This document shows, piece by piece, positions 36,399-47,573 of a stretch of 64,000 nucleotides of DNA. The notes beneath the pieces were generated by a model. That model did no database searches. It saw only the letters and a list, made by a program, of their open reading frames with translations, and was not told where the DNA came from. Source of the stretch: Tetracentron sinense. Its lineage: Eukaryota > Streptophyta > Magnoliopsida > Trochodendrales > Trochodendraceae. Both the position numbers and the translations under genes were made by a program. Within the stretch, counting starts at the first letter, position 1. Each line of letters opens with the position of its first letter. The stretch is taken from contig CM026559.1 of NCBI GenBank assembly GCA_015143295.1, forward strand, positions 17,622,826-17,686,825. The letters run 5' to 3'.

Positions 36399-36922
36399 CA
36401 TATTCTGTTTTAGTCGGCTGAATTGATAATGAGCTGTCTATTTCTGCTTTTATCCATTCAATTTTATCTTAGCTTCATGAACCATAAAATCTGCTCAAAA
36501 TGGCTTTGTTTATTTGTATTCGATTAGGTGGTTGTTCTCTAAGATCATCGTTGTAGCATTTATTCTTGCTATTGTGACGGGTTTGCAAGGCCGTGGGTGA
36601 GGAGAGTTGCATGAGAGATTTGGTAGATATCCATGTTTCATTGAAGAGAATAAAGTAGGATTGTGGGCTTATGATCCGAAGCAGGGATTGATGGGGATAT
36701 GTGGCTGATTTCTGCTACAAAATACTTGGTTGTAGTCAATGAAAGAGGATTGATGGGGATATGTGGCTGATTTCTTCCTCTCTAAGTACGTAACATTAAT
36801 CATAGTGTTCTTTAAAATTACAAAGGTAGGAGGATATAATAATCTCATAAATTCTTGTGTTAAAAAAAATCAAAGGAACGCCCGGTAATTAGAGAGAGGA
36901 ATCTAAATTCAAATTTGATATG
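36399..36922. other. Unassigned AT-rich flank
   Basis: No supported gene. A directly repeated phrase GATTGATGGGGATATGTGGC occurs at 36686 and 36748. A short hydrophobic open stretch near 36520-36600 has no start context and was not called. Confidence 0.4.
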
Positions 36923-37930
36923 AGGTACATCTCTACCATTATAATGAGAGAAAATGAGGTAGTTGATATTGATTGATTTTTTTTACTATAACAAAAAAAT
37001 CAAATATTATATTATCTTATTACTATTTAGTGAATAGACATTTAAGGGTATTACAAGTCATTTCAAATATATTAATTTTAATCCCATAGATAAAGTTGAT
37101 TCCTTCAACTATCTATTCCTAATTTTTTCTCTCTTACTCTCCCATTTTATGTGTTTCCAATTGCTGCACAACTAGGGCTGTCAACGGATCGGATTCGGAC
37201 CGGATCTGCCTAGATCCGAATCCGATCCGATTAAGAATCCGACTGATCCGAATCCGATCCGAGATCCGTCGAATCATGAAGTAACCGATCCGAATCCGAT
37301 CCGATTATATATCGTCCGATCCGAATCCGATCCGATCCGATCCGATCCGAGTAAGGTTATTTTTTTTAAAAAAAAATCTATTTTAATAATAAAAAATCTA
37401 ATAATACCTTAATTAATACTAATTAATGTTAATTTTTTAAAAAATTAATATTTTATACATAGAAAATCTAAATAATATATTTAAAATAATTAAAAATTAT
37501 TATTATTATCGGATCGGATTTTAATCGGATCGGATCACCCTATATCCAGATCCGATCCGATTATAATCGGATTCCACCGATCCGATCCGAATCCGATCCG
37601 ACGGATCACATATAGGGTCCAAAGTCCGGCTAATCAGATCGGATTCGGATCGGATCCGGATCATGATCCGGTCCATTGACAGCCCTATGCACAACTCACC
37701 GTACTCTACCGTTATAATAAAAGAATGAGGGGTAGTTGGCATACTTTTTTTACTTTGACAAAAATTCAAATATTATATTATTTTATTGCTATTCAGTGAA
37801 TAGACATATTAAGGGGACTACAATTATTTCAAATATACTAACTTAAATTTCCTTAGATAGAATTGATTCTATTAACTATTTAATTCTATTTTTTCTTTCA
37901 ATCTTTACGTTTTCAACCGTTGCACAATTT
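36923..37930 (+). repeat. Direct duplication of about 250 bp split by a hAT element
   Basis: Copy 1 (36923-37172) and copy 2 (37688-37930) share the order TCTACC(A/G)TTATAAT, GGTAGTTG, TCAAATATTATATTAT, GTGAATAGACAT, TTTCAAATATA, TTGCACAA. They are diverged, so the duplication predates the intact-ended hAT element sitting at the junction. Confidence 0.8.
37173..37687. mobile_element. Non-autonomous hAT element, TSD TGCACAAC
   Basis: 515 bp. TIR TAGGGCTGTCAA at the left and TTGACAGCCCTA at the right, perfect over 12 bp. Exact 8-bp TSD TGCACAAC at 37165-37172 and 37688-37695. Both ends are packed with ATCCGAATCCGATCCGA-type reiterations; the middle is AT-rich. No transposase. Confidence 0.93.
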
Positions 37931-38524
37931 ACTGTTTCTAACACATTTTATCTCACCTACGTCTCTCCTCTAACACATGTGCATCACATGATGTTTCACT
38001 AGAATTCCCCTTTCCACTCTCTCCCTCTCCCCTCTCTAACATTGCATGTGCGGTCCATTAGTAAGAGATAATTTGATTTCGAATTGGTAATTTGATTTCG
38101 AATCGGTCTATGATGCTCTCAAATATACTCTCTAATCTCTAATCTTAACTGTTTACAACTAACCACTAAAGGTGATGATTTAGCTTGACTTATTTTTTTT
38201 TTCTAATTCCACATCAGATTGTCCTCACCATTTAACTCAATTCTTTGATTTCAACCACAAGTCTATTTCAAACGGTCAAAGCATAAAATTGAGAAAAGTG
38301 AAGCACATCAGCTACGACTTTTAGACTACAAATGCTGGCTATGTTTCACATCCGGTCAAGTTATTATTATTATTAAACGTAATGTCTCTACCCATAAATA
38401 AAAGAAGCAAATCCTCTACGGTGATAACGGGACGGGATTTGGCAACTCTGGTTATCACCTTAAGGTAGCCACGTGCCTCCAATTTTTTTGTCATATATAT
38501 AGTGACCTCCCAATGGAATTCGGT

Positions 38525-38775
38525 TATGTCCTTGAGGCACCACATTTCCTTATTGACACTTCTTACTATGGTTAAAATTCATATACTTTTAGGATTCACC
38601 TACTTATCCTTGGTTTTTTTTAAAAAAATATTATATATTTTTTTTAACTTTTAGAGTTAGTAGATTTTAACTAGGGTTTAAAGAAAAATTTGATATTTTT
38701 TTTAAAATCAAGGATAAGTGGATGAATCTAAACCACAATTAAGGGTATCAATAGGGACACGTGGTGAACTCAAGG
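38525..38775. mobile_element. Long-TIR miniature element, copy 1
   Basis: Inverted arms of about 85 bp. The left arm includes CTTATTGACAC, GGTTAAAATTCAT and CACCTACTTATCCTTGG. The right arm includes CAAGGATAAGTGGATGAAT and ATCAATAGGGACACGTGG. Long arms with a short AT-rich centre suggest a Mutator-type MITE. A clear TSD was not found. Confidence 0.65.
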
Positions 38776-38936
38776 GCAATACTGGAAAATGAATTCTCAA
38801 AATAAAAAAGATACCCCAAATTTTTTTTCTCAGGGTTATGCTCCCGAATCCCCAAGTTCCATACCCTCAAATTCATTATTTTTTTATACATGTATTTCGC
38901 CTCTGAATGAAAAATTCTTTGGCTCCGCCCTGAATG

Positions 38937-39125
38937 TAGTCAAGATTCACTAACTTCTTAAGGTTCAATAATCCCACCTTAATTTTTAGAAAAATATTTA
39001 AATTTTTTTAATATTAAATATTTTGCTTAAGAACTTTTAACCTTAGGGTAAATATTTTTTTCTTCTAAATACCAAGATTAGATTATCAAACCGCGAAGGT
39101 TAATGAATCTTATCCATAGTTACTA
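38937..39125. mobile_element. Long-TIR miniature element, decayed copy 2
   Basis: Left GTCAAGATTCACTAACTTCT and right GTTAATGAATCTTATCCATA are inverted, with TAACCTTAGGG and CTTAAGGTT inside. Related to copies 1, 3 and 4, without clear ends. Confidence 0.5.
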
Positions 39126-39729
39126 GAGATTAAAAAGGTTGACCTATGGATGTGATTGAACAAAACTCTCCCGATTTCAATCGCAATTGGCTATAATTCG
39201 AGCAAGAGGAAGAGGGAAAAGAGAGAGGCAACCACGTCAGCTACTACTTTTGAGGAGGGGGAATTTTGTTTCAGTCAGCTGCGAAGCGAGAACCTCTCCT
39301 TCTCTCCCTCGCTGGCCATGTGCTCAGCAAAGGGAATCTTCCCTCCTTTCTTTATTTGTAACTACTGATCACGAATTATCGGTTATTATTTATTTATTTT
39401 TAAAATAAAACCCTAAATACTTATATTAGAAGGAAGCGGTTGCTGAATTTGTTGACGAAGAAGAGCGTGACTAACCTCAACCCTTCATTCCCCATGAAAA
39501 TCTAGTCCAATAAATAAAGGATGGCCAGTGTCACGCGCAATAGATTCCGAGTGAAAACCACATTCGGATTCATAGCATTTAATTAAGACAATAGAATTCT
39601 TCTGTCAGATGCTTAAGTATTACATTCAGCATCGCTCCAGAAGACATTTAACTGAGGAAAAAATAGCATGTATTTTAGGTTCTGTTGAGTGGTACACACA
39701 CCTCTCAATTTCGCTAAATATCCTCTTTA

Positions 39730-39945
39730 ACATCCATCGATTGCGGTTAAGATTCACTCGTTCTTAGGGTTAAATAATCTAATCTTAATTTTTTGAAAAA
39801 ATTAATCTTATTAATGATTCACTCACTCATGTGGTTAATTATTTTAAATATTTTTTAAAATCAAGATTATATTATTTAATTTTAAAAATGAGTGAATCTT
39901 AACTATAATTAATGAATGTCAAAGAAACTGCGTGACAAGCTTAGG
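39730..39945. mobile_element. Long-TIR miniature element, decayed copy 3
   Basis: Left arm GCGGTTAAGATTCACTCGTT and right arm AATGAGTGAATCTTAACTAT are inverted around an AT-rich middle. A nearer inverted pair (GATTCACTCACTCATGTGGT) suggests internal duplication. Confidence 0.55.
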
Positions 39946-40013
39946 GTGTGCATCTATAGCCCATTGACGCATGACCTGCATGCTATCACCTCATCAGTTA
40001 AATGTCTTCTCAG

Positions 40014-40525
40014 TAGGGGTGTAAACGAGCCGAGCTGGGCACTGCTCGGGCTCGGCTCGTTGGAATTTTACAGATGCTCAAGCTCGGCTCATTTGAATTT
40101 TTCAGAAGCTCAGGCTCAGCTCGTCCACAAATTGTTAAGCTCGACCTCAGCTCGGCTCGATAATATATATATTTTTAAATACATTGATAAGCATTAAATT
40201 CAATAAAAAAAAAATTGAAAGGACTTTTTTTCTTGGATGTCATATGACTCACGTGAAAGCTTGAGTTAAAACTTAAACGGAAATAATTATGTTAATGTAT
40301 ACTAATTACATTTTACTAAAAAAAAGGTATACTAAATATATAATATAAATTTAACTTTTAAAGGGTATTATTATAAAATTAATCGATCCGAACTGAGTCA
40401 CCTATTGTTCAGGCTCGACTCGTTTATTTTTCGAGCTCACTTTTAAGGCTCGGCTCAACGAGTCCAAAATAAAAGCTCGGTTTATTCGAGTCGAGCGGAA
40501 CTGGCTTGGGAGCTTGACACCCTTA
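40014..40525. mobile_element. Non-autonomous hAT element, TSD CTTCTCAG
   Basis: 512 bp. Left end TAGGGGTGTAAACGAG, right end GCTTGACACCCTTA. Exact 8-bp TSD CTTCTCAG at 40006-40013 and 40526-40533. The subterminal regions reiterate CGAGCCGAGCT and GGCTCGGCTCG strings. No transposase. The reading frame at 39916-40197 runs across its left end and is not a gene. Confidence 0.92.
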
Positions 40526-40594
40526 CTTCTCAGGCCTCATGCAAAGAGTGCAAGGAAATTGGTTTCCTTTAATTAATGACCAAGGGCAGTTTGA

Positions 40595-40855
40595 TTACGC
40601 CACTGATGCTACAACGTGTCCCTTTTGACACCTCTTAACTTTCGTTAAAATTCATCTACTCGTAGGGTTTACTCTCATATTCTTGGTTTTTAGAAAAAAT
40701 CATTAAATAAAAATTAACTCTTAAGAGTTAGTGAATTTTAATCGAGTTAATTTTTTTTAAAATATTTTTTATAAAAACGAAGGATAGGTGGGTGAATCTT
40801 AACCCCAGTTAAAGATGTCAAAAAAAGACACATGGCAGTGTTAGTGGCATAAATA
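40595..40855. mobile_element. Long-TIR miniature element, copy 4
   Basis: Left arm GTGTCCCTTTTGACACC, then GTTAAAATTCATCTAC; right arm GGTGGGTGAATCTTAACC, then AGATGTCAAAAAAAGACACA. Same family as 38525-38775. It lies about 0.4 kb before the villin leader exon. Confidence 0.65.
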
Positions 40856-41234
40856 TCCTAAAGTAGAAAACACGAACAGAATGCGCGTGACACTAGAATT
40901 CCTCCTTACCAGGTGCCCACCAGCATTCGAGATCCTTCCGTTACCTTTTTGGTTAGGCATGAATGGTGACCGGTGGCCGGTGACCGACCGGCCATATATA
41001 CTTTCAGAAAGCGAAAGCAAAAAAGCAATTTGAGTACCTTCATTTTTTTTAATAAAATATTTTTAATCACACATAAGAACGAAATAAATAAAAAAAACTT
41101 TTATTGAAGTCAATTTTTTTGTTGAAAATTCAGTTACTTTTTAGTTATTTATTATCGGTGGGTGAAAATTTTCCCTCTAAAATTTGTTAAAATAAAGAAG
41201 GATTAATAAATAAAATTAAAAAAATGAATTTACA

Positions 41235-41467
41235 GTTCATTCTCTCTGTGCGGGACCTTTGCTTCCGTGAGTGATAGGCACGCCTGGCACTCATCATTCC
41301 CTCCAACACCCCCCACCTCTCTCTCTCTCTTCTTTCTCTCTCTTAAACTATTTTCTACTTTTCTTATTTCTGCTTCTCAAGGACAGCTTTCATTTCTAGG
41401 GTTTTTGCTCATTCAGATTGGATTTCAAGCTTCTTTACGAGGTCAGACCTGATTGATTTCTAGAAAG
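41235..41467 (+). other. VLN4: Probable villin 5' UTR exon
   Basis: A CT-rich leader (CTCTCTCTCTTCTTTCTCTC) with plant 5'-UTR character, ending in TTTCTAGAAAG|GTATGA, a good donor at 41468. Plant villin genes commonly have a leader intron. The left end is a guess: there is no clear TATA box, only an AT-rich stretch 41205-41235. The 61-aa open frame in it is not believed to be coding. Confidence 0.5.
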
Positions 41468-41728
41468 GTATGATCAAATCAAGACTGCAATTTTTTACAA
41501 TTTTTTTTAATGTTTTAATTATTCAATTAGTTTAAAAGAGAAATGTTTTTTTTTTTTTTATAATTGTTTCGATGAGGTATAGATTTGTGGGATGGGTCTG
41601 GTTTATGATTTGTTTTCGGTTCTTGATTGAGAAACTCGAATTTCATTTCGGATTTGGTTTGGGAGGAAAGAGGAGATATTGATCTTTTGTAGGGTTAGAA
41701 TTTGAAGTTCGATCACCTTTGAATTCAG

Positions 41729-41755
41729 ATGAAGCAGTCTGTTTTAGAACACCAG
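41729..41755 (+). other. Candidate 27-nt leader/coding microexon
   Basis: TTTGAATTCAG|ATGAAGCAG...CACCAG|GTAGGG has an acceptor and a strong donor. Spliced to 43324, its ATG is in frame with the villin ATG through 22 further open codons, which would add 31 residues (MKQSVLEHQDIS...). This may equally be untranslated leader or chance. Confidence 0.35.
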
Positions 41756-42824
41756 GTAGGGTATTAACTGGTTTGTTAATCACTAGTTTGGGTTGTTAAT
41801 TATTTTAAATTTTTTTATTGGGGATCCATACTAATCTGTGGAATAGGGTTTGGTGTCTTGGATTTTCAGAATTAGTTTCAATTTCTGGTGGGGCAGATTG
41901 CCATCTCCTAGGATGTGCTAGGTTTTAGTCTCTGAAGTTCTTAAAATCTTCAATTTTTATTTGTTATTTGATTGATCTGTTCTCTTTTCTGGATTTCTTC
42001 TGTTTTTAGGTTCCTCACATCTCCTCCCTTTCACTTGTTTGTTTATTTGATTGCTTTGCAAATGCTTAGTTTTCTCGGCGGCATCGGGGAAGACTGCCCA
42101 TCTCATTCTTAGTCTTTGAAAATGTGGTTAACATGTGTCTTTCTCATCTTATATTTTGAACATTCTTCGGCTATAATGCTGTTTTTTCTATTTGATCTAA
42201 TAGATCCCTTATGTTCTTATTCTATTTCAGATGTTAATTATCCTTGTACTGCTATTTGTGTTTCTTTTTTATTTATTTTTCATCTTTAATTATTAATTAA
42301 AAGGACACTAATTCTACCATTGATTTTATTTATATTCTCTAATTATTGGTTAGATCCTTATACCATCAGATGCATTCATTTCTAACATTCATCTTCATTA
42401 TCATGAGTAAAACCAGAATATACATTTTTTTTTGGGTACAATTAAAACATAATGTAAGGGCCCTTTTGTGCATAGCATAAAGGAAATAGGCTGAAAAATG
42501 TCAACGGGACAAAGACACCTTTTCAGCTAAGTTTGTGTCAACATTGTGTTGGGGTCATTTTGTGTATGACATGAATTAGTGGGCAAAAGTGAGTGCTATC
42601 CAAATGCATTTGATTGGCAAATGCAGTTGCACAATTTGAAACCATTAGCGCCGAGTTTGAACCCCATTTTCGAATAACATACAATTAGTTGGTTCAATTA
42701 GGTAGTCTCCTGGTTATTAAGATTCAGTAGTTGGCATAAAAACATGGGAAGAAAGCGAAACTGAAGTAGGAAGCAGTATATGGTTTAAGTTGTGTTTCTT
42801 TGGCGTCCCTTTTGTCCCCAAAGG

Positions 42825-43180
42825 TTAAAGACCCATTGATCTGGAGTATGCCTCATCAGATACTTGCTCAATCACATTTTCTACCAAAACTGAGTTTCCA
42901 GAGCCTACATACAGCTCTCCTGTGTTCTTAAACCTTGATTGCAGTGGAATGCCTGGCCACTCTAAAGGTTTCATGAGATTCTCTAACAGCTTTAAATAGC
43001 AGATATCGATAAGTAAGTCGATCAACTCCATGATTGAGAACCTCGATATGAATATTATCTTTGAATAAATTGATAGTTGACATTATAGGTTTCATTTTAA
43101 AGTGTGTTCCAACCTGAAACAGTTGTAAACTCATGAGGATGATTCATTAGAGTTGCCCCTCTTCACCAGCTACGATGAAT
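42825..43180 (-). other. Antisense open segments in intron 1, unrecognised
   Basis: Two overlapping minus-strand frames (42825-43031 and 42928-43134) of 68 aa each. One contains LKLLENLMKPLEWPGIPLQS, the other a basic VRESHETFRVARHSTAIKV end. Codon-like composition stands out from the intron around it. I do not recognise a family. Could be a captured exon or a retroelement scrap. Confidence 0.2.
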
Positions 43181-43323
43181 TATATGTTTCAGAGCCATCA
43201 TCTAGTCTCATACAAGCTAGTTTCTTGGAAATTTTTGAACACTTGTGCTTCCTCAAATCTTTTTTGTCAGTTTTTGTATATCCCTTTTTCTTGATTTAAT
43301 TTTTTGTGACAATTATTTTGCAG

Positions 43324-43445
43324 GATATTTCCACTCCTGTTTTCAAGCCAAAATCAGCAGAAACCAAATATTTGGAGCCAAAAAACACTATGGCTGTTTC
43401 CATGAGGGATTTGGATTCTGCTTTCCAGGGAGCTGGACAAAAGGC
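43324..43445 (+). CDS. VLN4: Villin exon with start codon
   Basis: Acceptor TTTTGCAG|GATATT; 66 nt precede the ATG at 43390. Coding part 43390-43445 (residues 1-18 plus two bases of codon 19), donor AAGGC|GTATCC. The 66 nt upstream are also open in frame. Confidence 0.9.
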
Positions 43446-46400
43446 GTATCCTTCTTCTTATTAAATTCTCAATATAAAAAACCGTAATAGGATTAATTAT
43501 GACCTTTATTATTGTTTGATATCTCAATTTATGTACTTCTTGTGAATGATACATCAGCGAGCATTATGTGGAGAACAAATTACACACATTGATGATATAT
43601 TAACCTCCCCCCCCCCCCCAAAAAAAAAAAAAAAGTTAGGTTCATGGAGAGGTGAGTTTGTGCATCCTTTTCTGTTCTTTTACTTTGTAGCAACATGGTA
43701 TATGTGTTAATCATATATGATGCAATTTCGTTATCTATTGCTTGACGGAACTCTATTGTTTGCATGTATAATGTTACTGCTGGAGATTTGCGTAGAAGTT
43801 TGAAATTAGGTCCATTTACGAGCACAATGACAGTTTTTAGGCTCACTAACTGAAATCAATCTTGAAGACTAAATGGCGTTACAGAGGGAATGGTAAAGGA
43901 TTGGATTTGGATACTAAGAACTGTAACTGCCAATTATATCAGCTACATATTCTAGTTGAGTGGTTAGGACCATAGTTACCAAAGCAGGAAGCGAAAACGA
44001 GAAGTAAAGCAAAAACGAGAAGCAGGAAACGAGGCTAAAAAAAACCTTAAGAAATGGGAAGCGAGAAATGAGATATAGGCTCTTCATTCCCATTATATTA
44101 TTATGGGTAACTATATCTTTGATTTTATCTTCCATGAGATTTTTGTGGAAAAGTAGGTGCGTTAGGTTCCAAACCGACGATACTTGCTTAGAGTTTACAC
44201 CCTAGACTATAGATTGTGATCTATCTCTTCACTTCACACAGACAACTACCTTTGACTACTAGATGAGACGTGATGGAAACGAGTCTGTCTGGGGAAACGA
44301 GTTTGAGAAACGAGTTTCCCACCGTGTACATAGCTTCCCTGCAACTATGGTTAGGACTATGATTATTCATGAGGCAACCTGATTAGGTATTTGATATTGT
44401 TGAGTGCATGGTAATAAATATCACTGAAGCCATTATGTTTTCGACAATTCTTGAGCCGATATGAGTCACGTTACATAATACTTGTCACAATATTACTTAC
44501 TGGTTGTTTTAGCAACCGTTTTGACTTATTTTCTTTTGAAATTTTCACTTTCTTCCCCCTTTAGAGCCGGAAAACAATCACTCCTTGTTTTGAGTCAAAA
44601 ACTCGATCTAGGTCATGCTTTGATAATTCAAAACCCACTCTTGGTAAAAAAAATTAGTTTGTAACACTTAAATTGGGTAAAATTTTCTCAACTAATGTTT
44701 GTTAGTTAAAGCATATTAGTAAGTTTAGAACATAGATTTATGGATTTTGAGTAAAATCCATAATTTTATGATGATTTGGGTTATATATTTTCATTTATAT
44801 CAATTAAACTTGATAAAATATTATGTACATGATGTCATGAACAATAGGCATTTAGTAGTATTTTTCTTTTGTCAATTTTATACATTTTCCTTGGTTTTTC
44901 ATTATTAATTTTTTTTATATAAATATCTTATCTTAAAGACGGTGTGTGCGTTACGAGTTTCGGCTGTAATAGTCGAAACTGTTACGTAACGGCGTTATGT
45001 AAAGGTTTCAGCAAGACTTGTTACACACACTGAAAACATTATTTAAAACCTTGGTTGAGTGGCTCATTTTTATTATATATGTGATGTCGAAAGTAGGGTT
45101 TCAACAGTTCCTTGAGTAGGTTTGTTGTTTTTCTTAGATTCATAACAAATAATTAAGGATACCCCTGCTTGTCTAAAGTGGCTAAAGTCTATGTTTGAAA
45201 ATTCCTGACTGAGTTCTGAGGTTTTGAAATTTGAATTTTGAGAAGACCTTGAAAGCTGAAGACTAATGACTTATTTTAAGTATCTTGAGATTGTGGTGGA
45301 TTTTTTATAATAAAAACTCAAATGTATGGAAAACTAACTTCCAAATTTATTTTTGGGGTGTATTTTTTGTTGGTGCTTGCATGGTGCTATGTGGGATCTA
45401 CTGGAGAGACAACAGCTATGCTGACAAAAAACTGAAGCTCTACATAGTGGACCAGGGTTTGTACTTCTGTTATGGACAAAATATTACTTTTGCAATGCAA
45501 TCAGAGGACCAAATTGCGTTTTGGATCTTCTTTGGTATAGTTTTAAAACCCGGCGAGTCAACTTGAAACTTCGGTCGAGTCGAGTCGACTCGGCTAGGTT
45601 TGAGTCGAGTTTGAGGCAAAACTTGGTTTTGACACTAAAAACCAAGTAACTCGCTCCGACTCGTCCCGACTGACCTGAGTTTTTGCACTATTTTTGTTAA
45701 AACAAAAAATCGAGTAAACCGCCTATCCGATTGACTATATTATGTTTTTTTTAAACACATCCCACTTTTTTAAACACATCCCACCCACTCTTAAGTATAA
45801 ATACAAAACAAAAAAGGGGTGTTTAGTATATATTGAATTATATATCTCATTTTAGGCATGATTTATCATTAATTTTGAATTTATATCATATATATAATAT
45901 TAGAAAAATATTATATATGTCTGAGTTTTAGGTGTCCTTACTCGGACGAGTTTTGCCCGAGTTGACTCTACTTGGCAAGTTTCCGAGTCAAGTCGAGTTT
46001 TCGGGTTTTAAAACACTCTTCTTGGTACCTCAACCAAGATGTTGGAGAAACTCTTTGTTCTTTTTCTTGGATTCAACATTTTCAAATGCCCCCATATTTG
46101 AAGTTCAAAATTCGTTTCGCAATGTAATGACAGATCCTAGAGTTAGAAGGGCTAGTAAGCCTAGTTTTGTTGATGGAAGGCTACTTTGACTTATGTAACC
46201 TTGTTTTTTTTATTGTTTATCCAGAATAGAAAAGAAAACTTTGTCTTTTCTATCAAGGAATGGATCGAAAACAATGTCTGATCTAATTTCTTTTTTATGT
46301 TTTCTTATGGATATTATTAAATGAGTTTGTTTCTTCTCTGAAAGTCTGAAGTGGTCACTAGCTTCTTTATGTAAAGGAGCTTGGGCTATGAAGATATACA

Positions 46401-47535
46401 ATTCAGTATTCAAGACTTAGACCAACTCTCGAAGGTCAAAAACACAGTGCCTCAACCTTGAGTCGTATAAATTTATTCCATTTTATTTGTTTATATGCTC
46501 AGGTGTGATTTAGTATGGTTTTCAATTTATGATTTTGTCGTCACTTCCAAAAAAACTGTAAATACAATTTTGCCAGGGAGCCGCCTTCTACACCAAAGAT
46601 GCCATTACGTTTATTAATGTCACAGTCACTTAGTTATGTCATCTAAGATCACCTTTATGAATTCTTACCATAAAATGATATGGTTGCTGTATGGGGACTC
46701 AAATCATTCTTATTAGGATCTAGAAATATATGTTTGTAGTATTACCAATCATAAATAACCAAAAATAAAAGATATGGTTGTAGTATTGGGTATAAAGTCA
46801 TTCCCTATGAATATATGATAAATGGTAGTATCTAGCCAATATTTTCTCCCTTTCTCCTTAGAAAAGAAAAGATATCTCCTTATAAGGAATATCAACAGAT
46901 ATTCGACTGGAAATCATTGAGTCATTTATCAAGAAGTCTGTATTATAGACCTTCAATTCCCATAACACCGGGCAACCTCGTCTGATGGATGAGAAAGATC
47001 CTTTCAGACCCTGAGGCGAGTAATATGATCATGTGGTCTGCTCAAGAGCAATCTTGGTGATCTTGCTTTTAAGTTGCTATGCAATTATCAGAGCTCTTAG
47101 CCATAGGCCCGAGATTTCTTTGATAGAAATTCTGTATGAGTTTAATTTCAAACGTAAAATATTTGGAGTGTTGTCATTTATTATTTCAATGTTTCTCTCT
47201 TATCCTGTGTCATGTATTTTTTTTGTTGTCTTCAAAACGGTAGTTTGTTAACCTAATGAAAGAACAGTTTTCGTTATTCACCACCTAATAAAAAATAGTT
47301 TTTTTTCTTTCGAGGAGGAATTGTAGAACCATGACCAACTGCATGTCAATCATTAATATTTTAGTAGCTATGGATTAGGATATGGTGCATACTGATGAGG
47401 TCCTTTGACTCCTTTCAGTAGTTTTATTTAATGTGACAATTATCTCTCTGAACAAGAAAATTACTTTCCTTATATGATTATTATTATTTGAAAATTAACT
47501 TGAAAAATCATTTTCAAGTATTGAGAAATTCAATA

Positions 47536-47573
<38 letters not shown>

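Noticed and set aside
39156-39408. Short + strand frames upstream of villin
   Set aside because: Basic, low-complexity text with no domain; better read as intergenic sequence between miniature elements.
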